A stretch of 64,000 nt of DNA from Streptococcus parauberis NCFD 2020. Its GTDB lineage: Bacteria; Bacillota; Bacilli; Lactobacillales; Streptococcaceae. Below the pieces are notes generated by a model. It did no database searches. It was not told where the DNA came from and was given only the letters and a program-made list of their open reading frames with translations. The stretch is taken from the NCBI RefSeq assembly GCF_000187935.1, contig NZ_AEUT02000001.1:1798001-1862000 (forward strand). Direction: 5' to 3'. Shown piece by piece: positions 16,961-27,237 of this stretch (within the stretch, counting starts at the first letter, position 1; each line of letters begins with the position of its first letter). Made by a program: the position numbers and the translations under genes.

Positions 16961-17240
16961 TATAAGCGGTTATTTGCTTTTCTGTTAAATTTACATTGCT
17001 CTTTAAATCATTTAATGATGGCACTTTGCCAGCATTATTCAATGCATAGAGTTCAGCTTGATTTTCAACTATTTTAACTAGAGCCTCTCCTCCGGTATTC
17101 AAGACTTTTTCTTTTTGTTTGTTTAAATTTGGAATAAATAAGAGCATCAGTATAGAAATAATAAGAATAACCATTAGCATCTCTAAAAGAGTGAATGCTT
17201 GTACTGATTTGTTTTTAAAATTAATAATAAATTTTTTCAT
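16914..17240 (-). CDS. comGC: ComGC major competence pseudopilin
   Basis: 108 residues from the ATG at 17240, chosen because GGAGG precedes it by six bases and because the comGB stop overlaps it as ATGA. A longer reading from 17378 has no family resemblance in the added part. The protein has the type IV prepilin signal QAFTLLEMLMVILIISI (Ala in place of Gly at the cleavage position) and the small domain of ComGC, the main subunit of the DNA-uptake pilus. Confidence 0.93.
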   Translation of the reverse strand: MKKFIINFKNKSVQAFTLLEMLMVILIISILMLLFIPNLNKQKEKVLNTGGEALVKIVENQAELYALNNAGKVPSLNDLKSNVNLTEKQITAYNDYYKKHSDKIPNVK

Positions 17241-18328
17241 AAATTTCCTCCCATATTTTGATAAATTGGCAATAGCATTGCTGCATAAATCATGACAATA
17301 ATTAGAGCAACTGCTAAAAATACAATTGGTTGAATCAGCTGAGTAAGTTGTATGAGGAACCTGAAGTAAGACTCCCATGTATTTTGAGAATATATTTCTA
17401 ACTCCTTCCCTAATTTTGATTTAACTTGTCCATATGAAATAATTAAACTCAATTCATTTTTAAAAAATGGATAATCTAGTACCTTTTGCTCAAACGGAAT
17501 CCCCTCTACAAAAGCACTATTCATTTCTATACCTATTTCCCGTACCAAAAGTGATTTTTCCTTACTCATAACAGACAAAATCGTACTTAATTCAAGCCCC
17601 TGATCTAATAAATTTCCCCATTCTCGAGCATAGAAGGCTGTCATATATAACTGGATGACGTATCCTATTAAAGGCAATCGACTAATTTGGCTAATTAGCT
17701 TGAGTGGTGAACTGCGTCGCCATTTATAAATAACTACTATAGAGACAAAGAGGATTATCACAATTAGGATTATTAAAAGGTGAGGAAAATAGGTTAGTAG
17801 GAACATAAGTGGACCTTCCTCATTAAGCGAAGGCAATAAATATTGTCTCAAACCAAGTAGTATAGTTGTTAGAAAAAATAGTAATACAAGTGGATACATT
17901 ACCACTTCGAAAGTTTTCTTTTTAATATGATTCACTTGCAAAAGGTATGTTTCTATATTTTCAAGACTCCCCAAAATATTCCCATGTAATTCTGCTAAAC
18001 TCAATTGAGTTATAATACTATCTGGGTAACCTAAATCAAGCATGATTTTTGATAAACTACTACCATTGAGCATGTGAAATTCCATAATTTTAACCTGCTC
18101 TTCAGATATTAATTTACTTTTCTTCAGAAAAGATACCATTTCAACTAAATTAAATCCGCTTGCTTGGAGATTATGTAACAATTGGATAAGTTGATATTGT
18201 TTTTTACTTGATAATCTTTTCTTTTTCCCCTTTTTCTTCAGGGAAATGTCCTTTTGCAACCAACTGATCAATAGCTTGATTCCATTTTTCATGCGAATGA
18301 CTAATATAGTTTTTGTTAGTAAAATCAA
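17237..18328 (-). CDS. comGB: ComGB competence pilus membrane platform
   Basis: A GspF/PilC-type inner-membrane protein with three large hydrophobic segments and two cytoplasmic domains (SLAELHGN, YPLVLLF, AFVEGIPFEQKV). It anchors assembly of the transformation pilus. The drawn start gives 363 residues and overlaps comGA by 125 bases. The ATG at 18292, or a TTG at 18271 that would give the family-like start MISWLQKDIS, would make it 350 or 344 residues, closer to the usual length. I favour a start in that region but cannot decide between them. Confidence 0.9.
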   Translation of the reverse strand: MILLTKTILVIRMKNGIKLLISWLQKDISLKKKGKKKRLSSKKQYQLIQLLHNLQASGFNLVEMVSFLKKSKLISEEQVKIMEFHMLNGSSLSKIMLDLGYPDSIITQLSLAELHGNILGSLENIETYLLQVNHIKKKTFEVVMYPLVLLFFLTTILLGLRQYLLPSLNEEGPLMFLLTYFPHLLIILIVIILFVSIVVIYKWRRSSPLKLISQISRLPLIGYVIQLYMTAFYAREWGNLLDQGLELSTILSVMSKEKSLLVREIGIEMNSAFVEGIPFEQKVLDYPFFKNELSLIISYGQVKSKLGKELEIYSQNTWESYFRFLIQLTQLIQPIVFLAVALIIVMIYAAMLLPIYQNMGGNL

Positions 18329-19145
18329 TTAAACCTTTCCCTCCCATTAATCTTTGATAAACTATTAATCTTAAGGCGTTTTCTAATTCATTTTGATTAA
18401 TTCCTAATTCTAAAAGGCGATAATATACCCCTGGAATACTTTTTGCATGTACTGTTGAAAAGACCATAATTCCTGTTAAACTTGCTCTAATCACAGCCTG
18501 TGCAGTCTCCCTATCTCGAATTTCACCAATTACTAAAATATCCGGTCGATGACGCAGAGATAACTTTATGAGATTATCATAAGTCATTCCAATACTATCA
18601 TTAACTTGTAATTGTAAGAATTTGGGATTCTTTATTTCAACTGGATCCTCAATCGTAATCACTTGCCTGTCATGGAAATTTTTCTCAATAAGTCTATACA
18701 TTAGACTTGTTTTACCTGATCCAACTGGTCCAGCAAAAAGATAGAGTCCACGTCCGATTATAAATTGATTAATTTTTTCATCCATATCCTCCCAATAGGT
18801 TTGATTCTCTTGATAAGGATAAAGAATACGAATAACCATACTTTCACGCCCACGATAATCACCAACTGTAGAAAGTCTTAATGAGATTGATATAGAATCA
18901 TCTATATCATAATTACAAGAACCTAACTGACACCTTCTTTTTTCGCCAACATTCATACCAGCCAAAAACTTAAAATGACTCATTAATTGTTGTAATTGAC
19001 TTGTTTGAAAATTTTCTAATTTTTGCCTTTCATCATGAATTCGGAAAAACAATTGATACCCATTCTCTTCAGGTAAAATATAGATATCTTGAACTTGCAA
19101 CTCCATCGCTTCACTTATTATTTGCTTACCCAAACCTTGGATCAT
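18204..19145 (-). CDS. comGA: ComGA competence pilus assembly ATPase
   Basis: 313 residues, GspE/PilB-type secretion ATPase. It has Walker A GPVGSGKTS, the Asp box ITIEDPVE, Walker B ILVIGEIRDRETA and a His box (FSTVHAKS). It powers assembly of the competence pilus and is the first gene of comGA-GG, preceded by AAGGAGG and a sigma-X box. The operon is complete through comGG with no frameshift, so the DNA-uptake pilus should be functional. Confidence 0.95.
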   Translation of the reverse strand: MIQGLGKQIISEAMELQVQDIYILPEENGYQLFFRIHDERQKLENFQTSQLQQLMSHFKFLAGMNVGEKRRCQLGSCNYDIDDSISISLRLSTVGDYRGRESMVIRILYPYQENQTYWEDMDEKINQFIIGRGLYLFAGPVGSGKTSLMYRLIEKNFHDRQVITIEDPVEIKNPKFLQLQVNDSIGMTYDNLIKLSLRHRPDILVIGEIRDRETAQAVIRASLTGIMVFSTVHAKSIPGVYYRLLELGINQNELENALRLIVYQRLMGGKGLIDFTNKNYISHSHEKWNQAIDQLVAKGHFPEEKGEKEKIIK

Positions 19146-19165
19146 TATTTACCTCCTTATCAATT

Positions 19166-19173
19166 TATTCGAA
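19166..19173 (-). promoter_or_regulatory. sigma-X (ComX) CIN box of comG operon
   Basis: Minus strand TTCGAATA, one base off TACGAATA, preceded by a run of T and followed after about 20 bases by the comGA ATG. Spacing matches the exact box of ssbB at 8029, so both belong to one late-competence regulon. Confidence 0.8.
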
Positions 19174-19177
19174 AAAA

Positions 19178-19212
19178 AGTTAACTTATTAATAATAAGTT
19201 AACTTTTTTTTA
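19178..19212 (-). terminator. terminator after DUF1033 gene
   Basis: AGTTAACTTATT, short loop, AATAAGTTAACT with T-rich flanks on both sides; it overlaps the end of the DUF1033-type gene and isolates comGA from it. Confidence 0.75.
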
Positions 19213-19579
19213 GTCTTAATTTACAAATAAATGGTACTGGTGGGATATCATTACGCTGTTCGAAGGAAGCAATATTTTTTTCAAGTGGGATAATGTCATT
19301 ATTTTTTAAAAGTAAAATAGAATGGTATTGTTGTAAATCATCAGCACAATCTTCACACCATTTCTTTTCACTTTCTTGCCAAAAAGTAGCTAGTAAATTT
19401 TTCTGACTATGAATACTTGGGTAAGTTTCCTTTAAGTGATTCCACTGATTTTGAAAATCAGCTAAAGCATCTTCCCATTTTTCATATTCTTTTTGATAGA
19501 TAATATCATCTCTCCAACCGTCAATGAACCACCAAGGTTCCCAGTCACCATACATTTTTATTACTTCATACATATACAT
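19199..19579 (-). CDS. DUF1033-like cytoplasmic protein
   Basis: 126 residues, rich in Trp and acidic residues (MYGDWEPWWFIDGWRDDI), no membrane segment. The sequence and its position between rpoC and comGA match the conserved streptococcal DUF1033 family of unknown function. The second Met (19573) is an alternative start. GAAGGAA precedes both. It is followed by a terminator hairpin overlapping its last codons. Confidence 0.85.
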   Translation of the reverse strand: MYMYEVIKMYGDWEPWWFIDGWRDDIIYQKEYEKWEDALADFQNQWNHLKETYPSIHSQKNLLATFWQESEKKWCEDCADDLQQYHSILLLKNNDIIPLEKNIASFEQRNDIPPVPFICKLRLKKS

Positions 19580-19650
19580 TTTTCCTTCTCTTTAGTATAT
19601 TATAGCTAAATAGTAGGCTTTTTAAAAAGTTTCTGCTCACGAAGAAAATA

Positions 19651-19674
19651 AAAAAGAGTCAATAGACTCTTTTT
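19651..19674. terminator. rpoC terminator
   Basis: AAAAAGAGTC, loop AATA, GACTCTTTTT: a perfect 10-bp stem directly after rpoC with T-rich flanks. Confidence 0.88.
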
Positions 19675-19676
19675 CA

Positions 19677-22600
19677 TTAGTTTTCAGTAACCACAATTTC
19701 TTCTGAAACAGGTTCTTCAATAATTTCAACTTCATTCATTGCTTGTGGTTCAATGTTACGATAACGAGCCATACCAGTACCAGCTGGAATGATTTTACCA
19801 ATAATAACATTTTCTTTAAGACCAAGTAGATGGTCTTTCTTACCACGAATTGCAGCATCTGTAAGAACACGTGTTGTCTCTTGGAATGAAGCAGCAGATA
19901 AGAATGAGTTAGTTTCAAGTGAGGCTTTAGTAATACCCATAAGAACTGGACGAGAAGTTGCAGGGATTCCACCAGCGATAACAATATCTTTGTTAGCAGT
20001 AGTGAAGTCAGCAATATCCAGTAGTGTTCCTGGTAACAATTCAGTATCACCTGGATCCATAACACGAACTTTACGAAGCATTTGGCGAACCATTACTTCA
20101 ACGTGTTTATCTCCGATTTCAACCCCTTGGCTACGATATACTTTTTGTACTTCAGCCAATAGATATGTTTCAACTGACAGTGTATCACGAACTTCTAACA
20201 AACGTTTAGGTTGAATAGAACCTTCAGTTAGTGAAGCTCCACGATTAATCTCATCACCAATTTCAACTTTCATACGAGCTGTAAATGGTACAACATATTC
20301 ACCTTTACCCGTTTTGCCTTCAACAAATACTTTCTTAGTACGTGTAGAAGCATCTTCTTCAATATCAACCACTTTACCTTTAACTTCTGTGATAACAGCT
20401 TCCCCTTTAGGGTTACGTGCTTCAAAGATTTCTTGGATACGAGGAAGACCTTGAGTAATATCGGTATTTGACGCAACACCACCCGTATGGAAGGTACGCA
20501 TTGTAAGCTGTGTACCAGGTTCACCGATTGATTGGGCAGCAATTGTACCAACTGCTTCACCAACTTCAACCGCATCACCAGTTGCAAGGTTAATACCATA
20601 ACAGTGACGACATACACCATGACGTGTTGCACATGTAAATACTGAACGGATTGTAACTTCTTCAACACCAGCTTCAACAATTTTGCGTGCGATGTCTTCA
20701 GAAATTAATTGATCAGCTCCGATAAGTACTTCGCCAGTTTCAGGATGTTTTACTGATTTACGAGTATAACGACCTTGTAAACGTTCTTCAAGAGTTTCTG
20801 TAACTTCTTTACCATCTGTAATAGCTTTGATAAGTAGACCACGGTCTGTTCCACAATCATCTTCACGGATAATAACATCCTGAGCCACGTCCACCAAACG
20901 ACGAGTAAGGTAACCCGAATCGGCTGTTTTAAGGGCTGTATCGGTCATCCCCTTACGAGCACCGTGAGTTGAGAAGAACATTTCCAAAACGGTCAAACCT
21001 TCACGGAAGTTTGAGAGGATAGGAAGTTCCATAATGCGACCATTCGGAGCAGCCATCAAACCACGCATACCAGCAAGCTGTGAGAAGTTTGAGATATTAC
21101 CACGGGCTCCTGAGTCCATCATCATAACGATAGGGTTCTTAGGATCTTGAGTTTCAATTAAGCGTTTTTCAAGAGCCTCTTTTGCTTCACGCCATGTTGT
21201 TGTAACGGCAACATAACGATCTTCATCAGTCATCAAACCACGACGGAAACCTTTGTTGATTTCTTCAACGCGATGGTGAGCAGCTTCAAGAATCTCAACT
21301 TTATTATCAATTACAGGGATATCGGCAATACCCACTGTCAAACCAGCGAGTGTTGAATGATAGTAACCTAAATCTTTAAGACGGTCAAGGAATGCTGAAG
21401 TTTCTGTTGTACGGAAACGTTTAAAGGTTTCAGCGATAATGTTTCCTAGGTTTTTCTTCTTGAATGGTACATTGATTTCTAATGAATCAATTAATTCTTG
21501 AATTTCTTTACCAGGTTCAAGGAAGTATTTGTCTGGAGTACCTTCAGTTAAATTCACATTGTTTGGTTCATTTAAATAAGGAAGGTCTTCAGGCATGATA
21601 GCATTGAACAAGATTTTACCAACTGTTGTTACTAAAATTTTATTTCTTTGACTATCTTTCCAAGGTTTGTTAGGCATACTTTCAACTGCAATACCTACAC
21701 GACTATGTAAATGGGCAAAGCCATTTTGATAAGCCATAACAGCTTCATCTAAGTCCTTGAAGATCATTCCTTCGCCTTCGCGACCTGGATCTTCCATAGT
21801 AAGGTAATAATTACCTAAAACCATATCCTGTGAAGGTGTAACAACTGGTTTACCATCTTTAGGGTTAAGAATATGCTCCGCTGCAAGCATCAATAGACGA
21901 GCCTCAGCTTGCGCTTCTTCTGAAAGTGGTACGTGGATGGCCATTTGGTCACCATCGAAATCGGCATTGTAGGCTTCACACACAAGTGGGTGAAGACGAA
22001 GTGCCTTACCATCAATCAGAACTGGTTCAAATGCTTGAATACCAAGTCTGTGAAGAGTCGGTGCGCGGTTAAGTAGAACTGGGTGTTCTTTAATAACATC
22101 TTCAAGAATATCCCAAATGCGTTCATCTCCACGTTCAACCATACGTTTAGCAGCTTTTACGTTACCTGCGAATTCGCGAACAACAATTTCACGCATAACA
22201 AATGGTTTGAAGAGTTCGATTGCCATTTCACGTGGTACACCACATTGGTACATTTTAAGAGTTGGACCAACTGCGATAACTGAACGTCCTGAGAAGTCAA
22301 CACGTTTACCAAGCAAGTTTTGACGGAAACGACCTTGTTTACCTTTAAGCATATGACTTAAAGATTTCAATGGACGACTTCCTGGTCCTGTAATTGGACG
22401 ACCACGACGACCATTATCAATCAAAGCATCAACTGCTTCTTGTAACATACGTTTTTCATTTTGAACGATAATACCTGGGGCATTTAGTTCTAATAAACGA
22501 GCAAGACGGTTGTTACGGTTGATAACACGACGATACAAGTCATTCAAGTCAGACGCAGCAAAACGGCCACCATCTAATTGAACCATCGGACGCAAATCTG

Positions 22601-23336
22601 GTGGGATAACTGGTAAGATGTTAAGAACCATCCACTCAGGTTTATTACCAGATTTGTTAAAGGCATCAAGAACATCTAAACGACGAACAGCTTTAATCCG
22701 TTTTTGACCAGATGCTGATTTAAGTTCTTCTTTTAACTCAGCAATTTCTGCTGGTAAATCAACACGTTTCAAGAGATCTTGAATAGCTTCGGCACCCATT
22801 TTTGCGATGAATGATCCATAACCATATTCTTGAACTTTTTCACGATATTCACGTTCTGTTAAAAGTGATTTAGGTTCAAGAGGTGTGTCCATTGGATCAA
22901 TAACAACATATGCTGCGAAGTAAATAATTTCTTCCAAGGCACGAGGACTCATATCCAATGTTAGTCCCATACGTGATGGAATTCCTTTGAAATACCAAAT
23001 ATGAGATACAGGTGCTTTCAACTCAATATGTCCCATACGTTCACGACGAACTTTGGCACGAGTTACTTCTACACCACAACGGTCACAAACGATTCCTTTA
23101 TAACGGATACGTTTGTATTTACCACACGCACATTCCCAGTCTTTTGTTGGGCCAAAGATGACTTCGTCAAATAGACCTTCACGTTCTGGTTTTAACGTAC
23201 GGTAGTTGATTGTTTCAGGTTTCTTAACTTCCCCGTAAGACCATGAACGGACTTTACTTGGTGAAGCTAATGTGATTTGCATACTTTTAAAACGATTTAC
23301 GTCAACCACTAGTTTTACCTTTCTTCGTTTTATCAT
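19677..23336 (-). CDS. rpoC: RNA polymerase beta' subunit
   Basis: 1,219 residues, the expected size for streptococcal RpoC. It has the N-terminal zinc site [20 protein letters not shown], the catalytic magnesium motif [10 protein letters not shown], and the second zinc cluster ([19 protein letters not shown]). It forms the active site of core RNA polymerase with RpoB. It follows rpoB by 59 bases in the usual order and ends at a terminator. No anomalies seen. Confidence 0.99.
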   Translation of the reverse strand: MIKRRKVKLVVDVNRFKSMQITLASPSKVRSWSYGEVKKPETINYRTLKPEREGLFDEVIFGPTKDWECACGKYKRIRYKGIVCDRCGVEVTRAKVRRERMGHIELKAPVSHIWYFKGIPSRMGLTLDMSPRALEEIIYFAAYVVIDPMDTPLEPKSLLTEREYREKVQEYGYGSFIAKMGAEAIQDLLKRVDLPAEIAELKEELKSASGQKRIKAVRRLDVLDAFNKSGNKPEWMVLNILPVIPPDLRPMVQLDGGRFAASDLNDLYRRVINRNNRLARLLELNAPGIIVQNEKRMLQEAVDALIDNGRRGRPITGPGSRPLKSLSHMLKGKQGRFRQNLLGKRVDFSGRSVIAVGPTLKMYQCGVPREMAIELFKPFVMREIVVREFAGNVKAAKRMVERGDERIWDILEDVIKEHPVLLNRAPTLHRLGIQAFEPVLIDGKALRLHPLVCEAYNADFDGDQMAIHVPLSEEAQAEARLLMLAAEHILNPKDGKPVVTPSQDMVLGNYYLTMEDPGREGEGMIFKDLDEAVMAYQNGFAHLHSRVGIAVESMPNKPWKDSQRNKILVTTVGKILFNAIMPEDLPYLNEPNNVNLTEGTPDKYFLEPGKEIQELIDSLEINVPFKKKNLGNIIAETFKRFRTTETSAFLDRLKDLGYYHSTLAGLTVGIADIPVIDNKVEILEAAHHRVEEINKGFRRGLMTDEDRYVAVTTTWREAKEALEKRLIETQDPKNPIVMMMDSGARGNISNFSQLAGMRGLMAAPNGRIMELPILSNFREGLTVLEMFFSTHGARKGMTDTALKTADSGYLTRRLVDVAQDVIIREDDCGTDRGLLIKAITDGKEVTETLEERLQGRYTRKSVKHPETGEVLIGADQLISEDIARKIVEAGVEEVTIRSVFTCATRHGVCRHCYGINLATGDAVEVGEAVGTIAAQSIGEPGTQLTMRTFHTGGVASNTDITQGLPRIQEIFEARNPKGEAVITEVKGKVVDIEEDASTRTKKVFVEGKTGKGEYVVPFTARMKVEIGDEINRGASLTEGSIQPKRLLEVRDTLSVETYLLAEVQKVYRSQGVEIGDKHVEVMVRQMLRKVRVMDPGDTELLPGTLLDIADFTTANKDIVIAGGIPATSRPVLMGITKASLETNSFLSAASFQETTRVLTDAAIRGKKDHLLGLKENVIIGKIIPAGTGMARYRNIEPQAMNEVEIIEEPVSEEIVVTEN

Positions 23337-23395
23337 TTTACTAGTTACTAGAGCTCCTGCTCTAGTCTAGTAAATTCACTTCAATGTTATTATTC

Positions 23396-26300
23396 TTAGT
23401 CTTCAGTTGTTTCAGCTACTTCAGTTGTTTCTGGAACTGGAGTTTCTTGAACTTGTTTTTCACGTGCTTTTTCAAGATCATCAACGTGCATCACGTCATC
23501 ATCTTCACCTTCGTCAAGATCACGAAGTTCAACTTCGTTATCATCTTCATCAAGGACACGCATATCAAGACCTAGAGATTGTAATTCTTTTACAAGCACG
23601 CGGAATGATTCTGGAACACCTGGTTTTGGAATTGGTTTACCTTTTGTAATAGCTTCATAAGCTTTCAAACGTCCAGTTACATCATCTGACTTGTAAGTCA
23701 AGATTTCTTGAAGAACATTTGAAGCTCCATAGGCTTCAAGGGCCCAAACTTCCATCTCACCAAAACGTTGTCCACCAAATTGTGCTTTACCACCAAGAGG
23801 CTGTTGTGTAACGAGTGAGTATGGCCCAACAGAACGCGCATGAAGTTTATCATCAACCATGTGGTGAAGTTTAATCATATACATGACACCAACAGAAACG
23901 CGGTTATCAAATGGTTCACCTGTACGGCCATCATAAAGAACTGTTTTAGCATCTGAATCCATGCCAGCTTCTATAACTGTTTCCCAAAGGTCATCGGCAG
24001 TAGCACCGTCAAAGACTGGTGTTGCAATGTGAATTCCTAAATTACGAGCAGCCATACCAAGGTGGAGTTCCATAACTTGTCCAATGTTCATACGTGAAGG
24101 TACCCCAAGAGGGTTCAACATGATATCAACTGGTGTTCCGTCTGGTAAATAAGGCATGTCTTCCACAGGAACGATACGAGAAACAACCCCTTTGTTTCCG
24201 TGACGACCAGCCATTTTATCTCCAACTTTGATTTTACGTTTTTGGGCAATGTAAACACGAACTAACATGTTTACGCCTGATTGTAATTCATCTCCGTTAG
24301 CACGTGTAAAGATTTTAACATCACGAACGATACCATCTCCACCGTGAGGAACACGAAGTGATGTATCACGAACTTCACGAGATTTATCACCAAAGATTGC
24401 ATGCAATAGACGTTCTTCAGCAGACAAGTCTTTTTCACCTTTAGGTGTAACTTTACCTACAAGAATATCGCCTTCTTTAACTTCAGCACCAATACGGATA
24501 ATCCCCATTTCGTCAAGATCTCTAAGAGCTTCTTCACCAACGTTTGGTACTTCACGTGTAATTTCTTCAGGGCCGAGCTTTGTATCTCTAGTTTCTGATT
24601 CAAATTCTTCTAAGTGAACTGATGTATAAACATCTTCTTTGACAAGACGTTCACTCATGATGACAGCATCCTCGAAGTTATAACCTTCCCAAGTCATATA
24701 GGCTACGACTGGGTTTTGTCCAAGTGCCATTTCTCCATTTTCCATTGAAGGTCCATCAGCAATGAAGTCACCTTTTTCAATGATATCGCCAGCTTTAACA
24801 AGTGTGCGTTGGTTATAGGCTGTACCAGAGTTTGAACGACGGAATTTTGTAATATGGTAAACATCTAGAGAGCCATCTTCACGACGAACTTCTACTTTCT
24901 CAGCATCTGAGAAAACAACTTTACCACTGTATTGAGCAATAACGGCAGCTCCTGAGTCATGAGCTGCTTGATATTCCATACCAGTACCAACAAATGGTGA
25001 TTTTGGATTAATCAATGGAACAGCCTGACGTTGCATGTTGGCACCCATAAGGGCACGGTTTGAGTCATCGTTTTCCAAGAAAGGAATACATGCTGTCGCA
25101 ACAGCAACTACCTGTTTAGGAGAAACGTCAACAAAGTCAACAATACTTGCAGAGAACTCTTGGTTATTACCTTGGTGACGACCCATTACAATTTCTTCCG
25201 CAAATGTGCCATCTTCATTTAGTTTTGAATTTGCCTGTGCAACTGTGAACTCATCTTCCTCATCAGCTGTTAACCAGACGATTTCGCTAGTAACGATACC
25301 AGTAGAACGATCAACCTTACGATAAGGCGTTTGAATAAAGCCATACTTGTTCAAGTGACCAAATGATGACAAGTTATTAATCAAACCGATATTTGGTCCT
25401 TCAGGAGTTTCAATTGGACACATACGACCATAGTGAGTGTAATGTACGTCACGTACTTCATACCCTGCACGGTCACGAGTCAATCCACCAGGGCCTAAGG
25501 CTGATAAACGACGTTTATGAGAAAGCTCAGACAATGGATTATGTTGGTCCATAAACTGTGACAACTGAGAAGAACCAAAGAATTCTTTAACCGCAGCAGT
25601 TACAGGACGAATATTAATAATTTGTTGTGGTGTTAAAACATCGTTATCTTGAACAGACATACGTTCGCGAACGTTACGTTCCATACGTGCAAGACCAATA
25701 CGGAATTGGTTAGCAAGTAATTCACCAACGGCACGAATACGACGGTTACCAAGGTGGTCGATGTCATCTACTTTACCAATACCTTCAGAAAGGTTTAAGA
25801 AATAAGACATTTCTGCAAGAATATCAGCAGGTGTCAATGCACGAACTTTATCATCAGGAGCGGCATTACCAATCAAGGTAACAACACGATCCGGATCAAT
25901 TGGTGAAACCACTTTGAATTTTTGAAGAATTACGGGTTCAGTGACAACTGCATAATCATTTGGTGTATATGCAAATTTGTTCAAATCTCCATCAATATGT
26001 TCTTCAATTGATTCAATCACTTCACGAGTCATTACTGTACCAGACTCAACAAGAATTTCACCTGTTTCAGCATCAATCAAGTTTTCAGCAATTGTCTGAT
26101 TCAACAAACGTGTTTTGATGTTCAATTTTTTATTGACTTTGTAACGTCCAACAGCTGCTAAATCATAACGACGAGCATCGAAGAAACGAGCAATCAATAA
26201 ACTACGTGAACTATCAGCAGTTTTAGGTTCACCCGGTCTTAAGCGCTCATAAATTTCTTTAAGGGCTTCGTCAGTACGTGAATCACTTGGGTTTTTGTGA

Positions 26301-26974
26301 ATATCCTTTTCAATTGTATTACGAACTAAATCACTTTCACCAAAGATATCAACAATTTCATCGTCACCTGAGAATCCTAAAGCACGAACAAGTGTTGTAA
26401 ATGGAATTTTACGAGTACGGTCGATACGCGTATAAGCAATATCCTTAGCATCAGTTTCCAATTCTAACCATGCACCACGGTTAGGGATTACAGTTGAACC
26501 ATAACCAATTTTGCCATTTTTGTCCACTTTATCATTAAAGTAAACACCAGGCGAACGAACTAATTGAGATACGATAATACGTTCACCACCATTGATGATG
26601 AATGTTCCCATTTCAGTCATGATTGGGAAATCGCCAAAGAAAACTTCCTGAGTTTTAATTTCACCAGTTTCTTTGTTAACTAAACGGAAAGTAACAAAGA
26701 TTGGTGCAGAATAACTTGCATCATGGATACGAGCTTCTTCTAAAGTATACTTTGGTTCTTTAAATTCATAACCTACAAATTCAAGTTCCATTGTGTCAGT
26801 AAAGTTTGAAATTGGTAATACATCTTCAAAAACTTCTTTTAATCCTGCATCAAGAAACTCTTGGAATGAGTCAGTTTGAATTTCAATTAAGTTTGGTAAA
26901 TCAAGAACTTCTTTGATTCTTGAAAAGCTACGACGTGTACGGTGTTTTCCGTATCGAACTTCATGTCCTGCCAA
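23396..26974 (-). CDS. rpoB: RNA polymerase beta subunit
   Basis: 1,192 residues. It includes the rifampicin-binding region ([33 protein letters not shown]) with wild-type-looking residues, and a very acidic C-terminal tail. The start is TTG at 26974 (TTG GCA GGA CAT GAA), the conserved streptococcal rpoB start, with AGGAGC upstream. It is transcribed from a promoter about 230 bases upstream, with a terminator-like hairpin in between. Confidence 0.99.
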   Translation of the reverse strand: MAGHEVRYGKHRTRRSFSRIKEVLDLPNLIEIQTDSFQEFLDAGLKEVFEDVLPISNFTDTMELEFVGYEFKEPKYTLEEARIHDASYSAPIFVTFRLVNKETGEIKTQEVFFGDFPIMTEMGTFIINGGERIIVSQLVRSPGVYFNDKVDKNGKIGYGSTVIPNRGAWLELETDAKDIAYTRIDRTRKIPFTTLVRALGFSGDDEIVDIFGESDLVRNTIEKDIHKNPSDSRTDEALKEIYERLRPGEPKTADSSRSLLIARFFDARRYDLAAVGRYKVNKKLNIKTRLLNQTIAENLIDAETGEILVESGTVMTREVIESIEEHIDGDLNKFAYTPNDYAVVTEPVILQKFKVVSPIDPDRVVTLIGNAAPDDKVRALTPADILAEMSYFLNLSEGIGKVDDIDHLGNRRIRAVGELLANQFRIGLARMERNVRERMSVQDNDVLTPQQIINIRPVTAAVKEFFGSSQLSQFMDQHNPLSELSHKRRLSALGPGGLTRDRAGYEVRDVHYTHYGRMCPIETPEGPNIGLINNLSSFGHLNKYGFIQTPYRKVDRSTGIVTSEIVWLTADEEDEFTVAQANSKLNEDGTFAEEIVMGRHQGNNQEFSASIVDFVDVSPKQVVAVATACIPFLENDDSNRALMGANMQRQAVPLINPKSPFVGTGMEYQAAHDSGAAVIAQYSGKVVFSDAEKVEVRREDGSLDVYHITKFRRSNSGTAYNQRTLVKAGDIIEKGDFIADGPSMENGEMALGQNPVVAYMTWEGYNFEDAVIMSERLVKEDVYTSVHLEEFESETRDTKLGPEEITREVPNVGEEALRDLDEMGIIRIGAEVKEGDILVGKVTPKGEKDLSAEERLLHAIFGDKSREVRDTSLRVPHGGDGIVRDVKIFTRANGDELQSGVNMLVRVYIAQKRKIKVGDKMAGRHGNKGVVSRIVPVEDMPYLPDGTPVDIMLNPLGVPSRMNIGQVMELHLGMAARNLGIHIATPVFDGATADDLWETVIEAGMDSDAKTVLYDGRTGEPFDNRVSVGVMYMIKLHHMVDDKLHARSVGPYSLVTQQPLGGKAQFGGQRFGEMEVWALEAYGASNVLQEILTYKSDDVTGRLKAYEAITKGKPIPKPGVPESFRVLVKELQSLGLDMRVLDEDDNEVELRDLDEGEDDDVMHVDDLEKAREKQVQETPVPETTEVAETTED

Positions 26975-27105
26975 GTTTTTAGCTCCTTTTTCTTTTTAAC
27001 ATTTGCATGATAGCAAATAGGTCTAATTTTATAATTTATCCCAATTGTGAATTTTTAGAATCTTTAAATATAGATGACAAATGACTATATTTAGCAAAAA
27101 TAGGC

Positions 27106-27154
27106 ACAAAAAGAGCAGCTAAATCTGACTGAATCAGTTTGATTTAACTGCTGT
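27106..27154 (-). terminator. terminator-like hairpin in pbp1b-rpoB gap / rpoB leader
   Basis: Minus strand: AGCAGTTAAATC (27152-27141) and GATTTAGCTGCT (27125-27114) pair with one mismatch-like shift, followed by CTTTTTG. It lies downstream of both the pbp1b stop and the strong rpoB promoter, so it can end pbp1b transcripts or attenuate rpoBC. Confidence 0.7.
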
Positions 27155-27207
27155 ACTTCCTAGTTGGACAATATTTCAACTAGATTGGACGACAAATAGT
27201 TATTAGT

Positions 27208-27236
27208 ATTATACACTATTTGTCACTAAAATTCAA
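27208..27236 (-). promoter_or_regulatory. rpoBC promoter
   Basis: Minus strand: TTGAAT (27236-27231), 17-base spacer, TATAAT (27213-27208). It directly abuts the pbp1b stop and gives a leader of about 225 nt that contains two hairpins. Confidence 0.78.
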
Positions 27237-27237
27237 G

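Noticed and set aside
17238..17378. 46-residue N-terminal extension of ComGC
   Set aside because: Lies wholly inside comGB in another frame, has no prepilin resemblance, and the downstream ATG has a good RBS and ATGA overlap.
19736..23649. Several ORFs of 60-140 codons opposite or out of frame with rpoC and rpoB
   Set aside because: Low-complexity translations and no RBS; codon bias of the highly expressed genes leaves open shadow frames.
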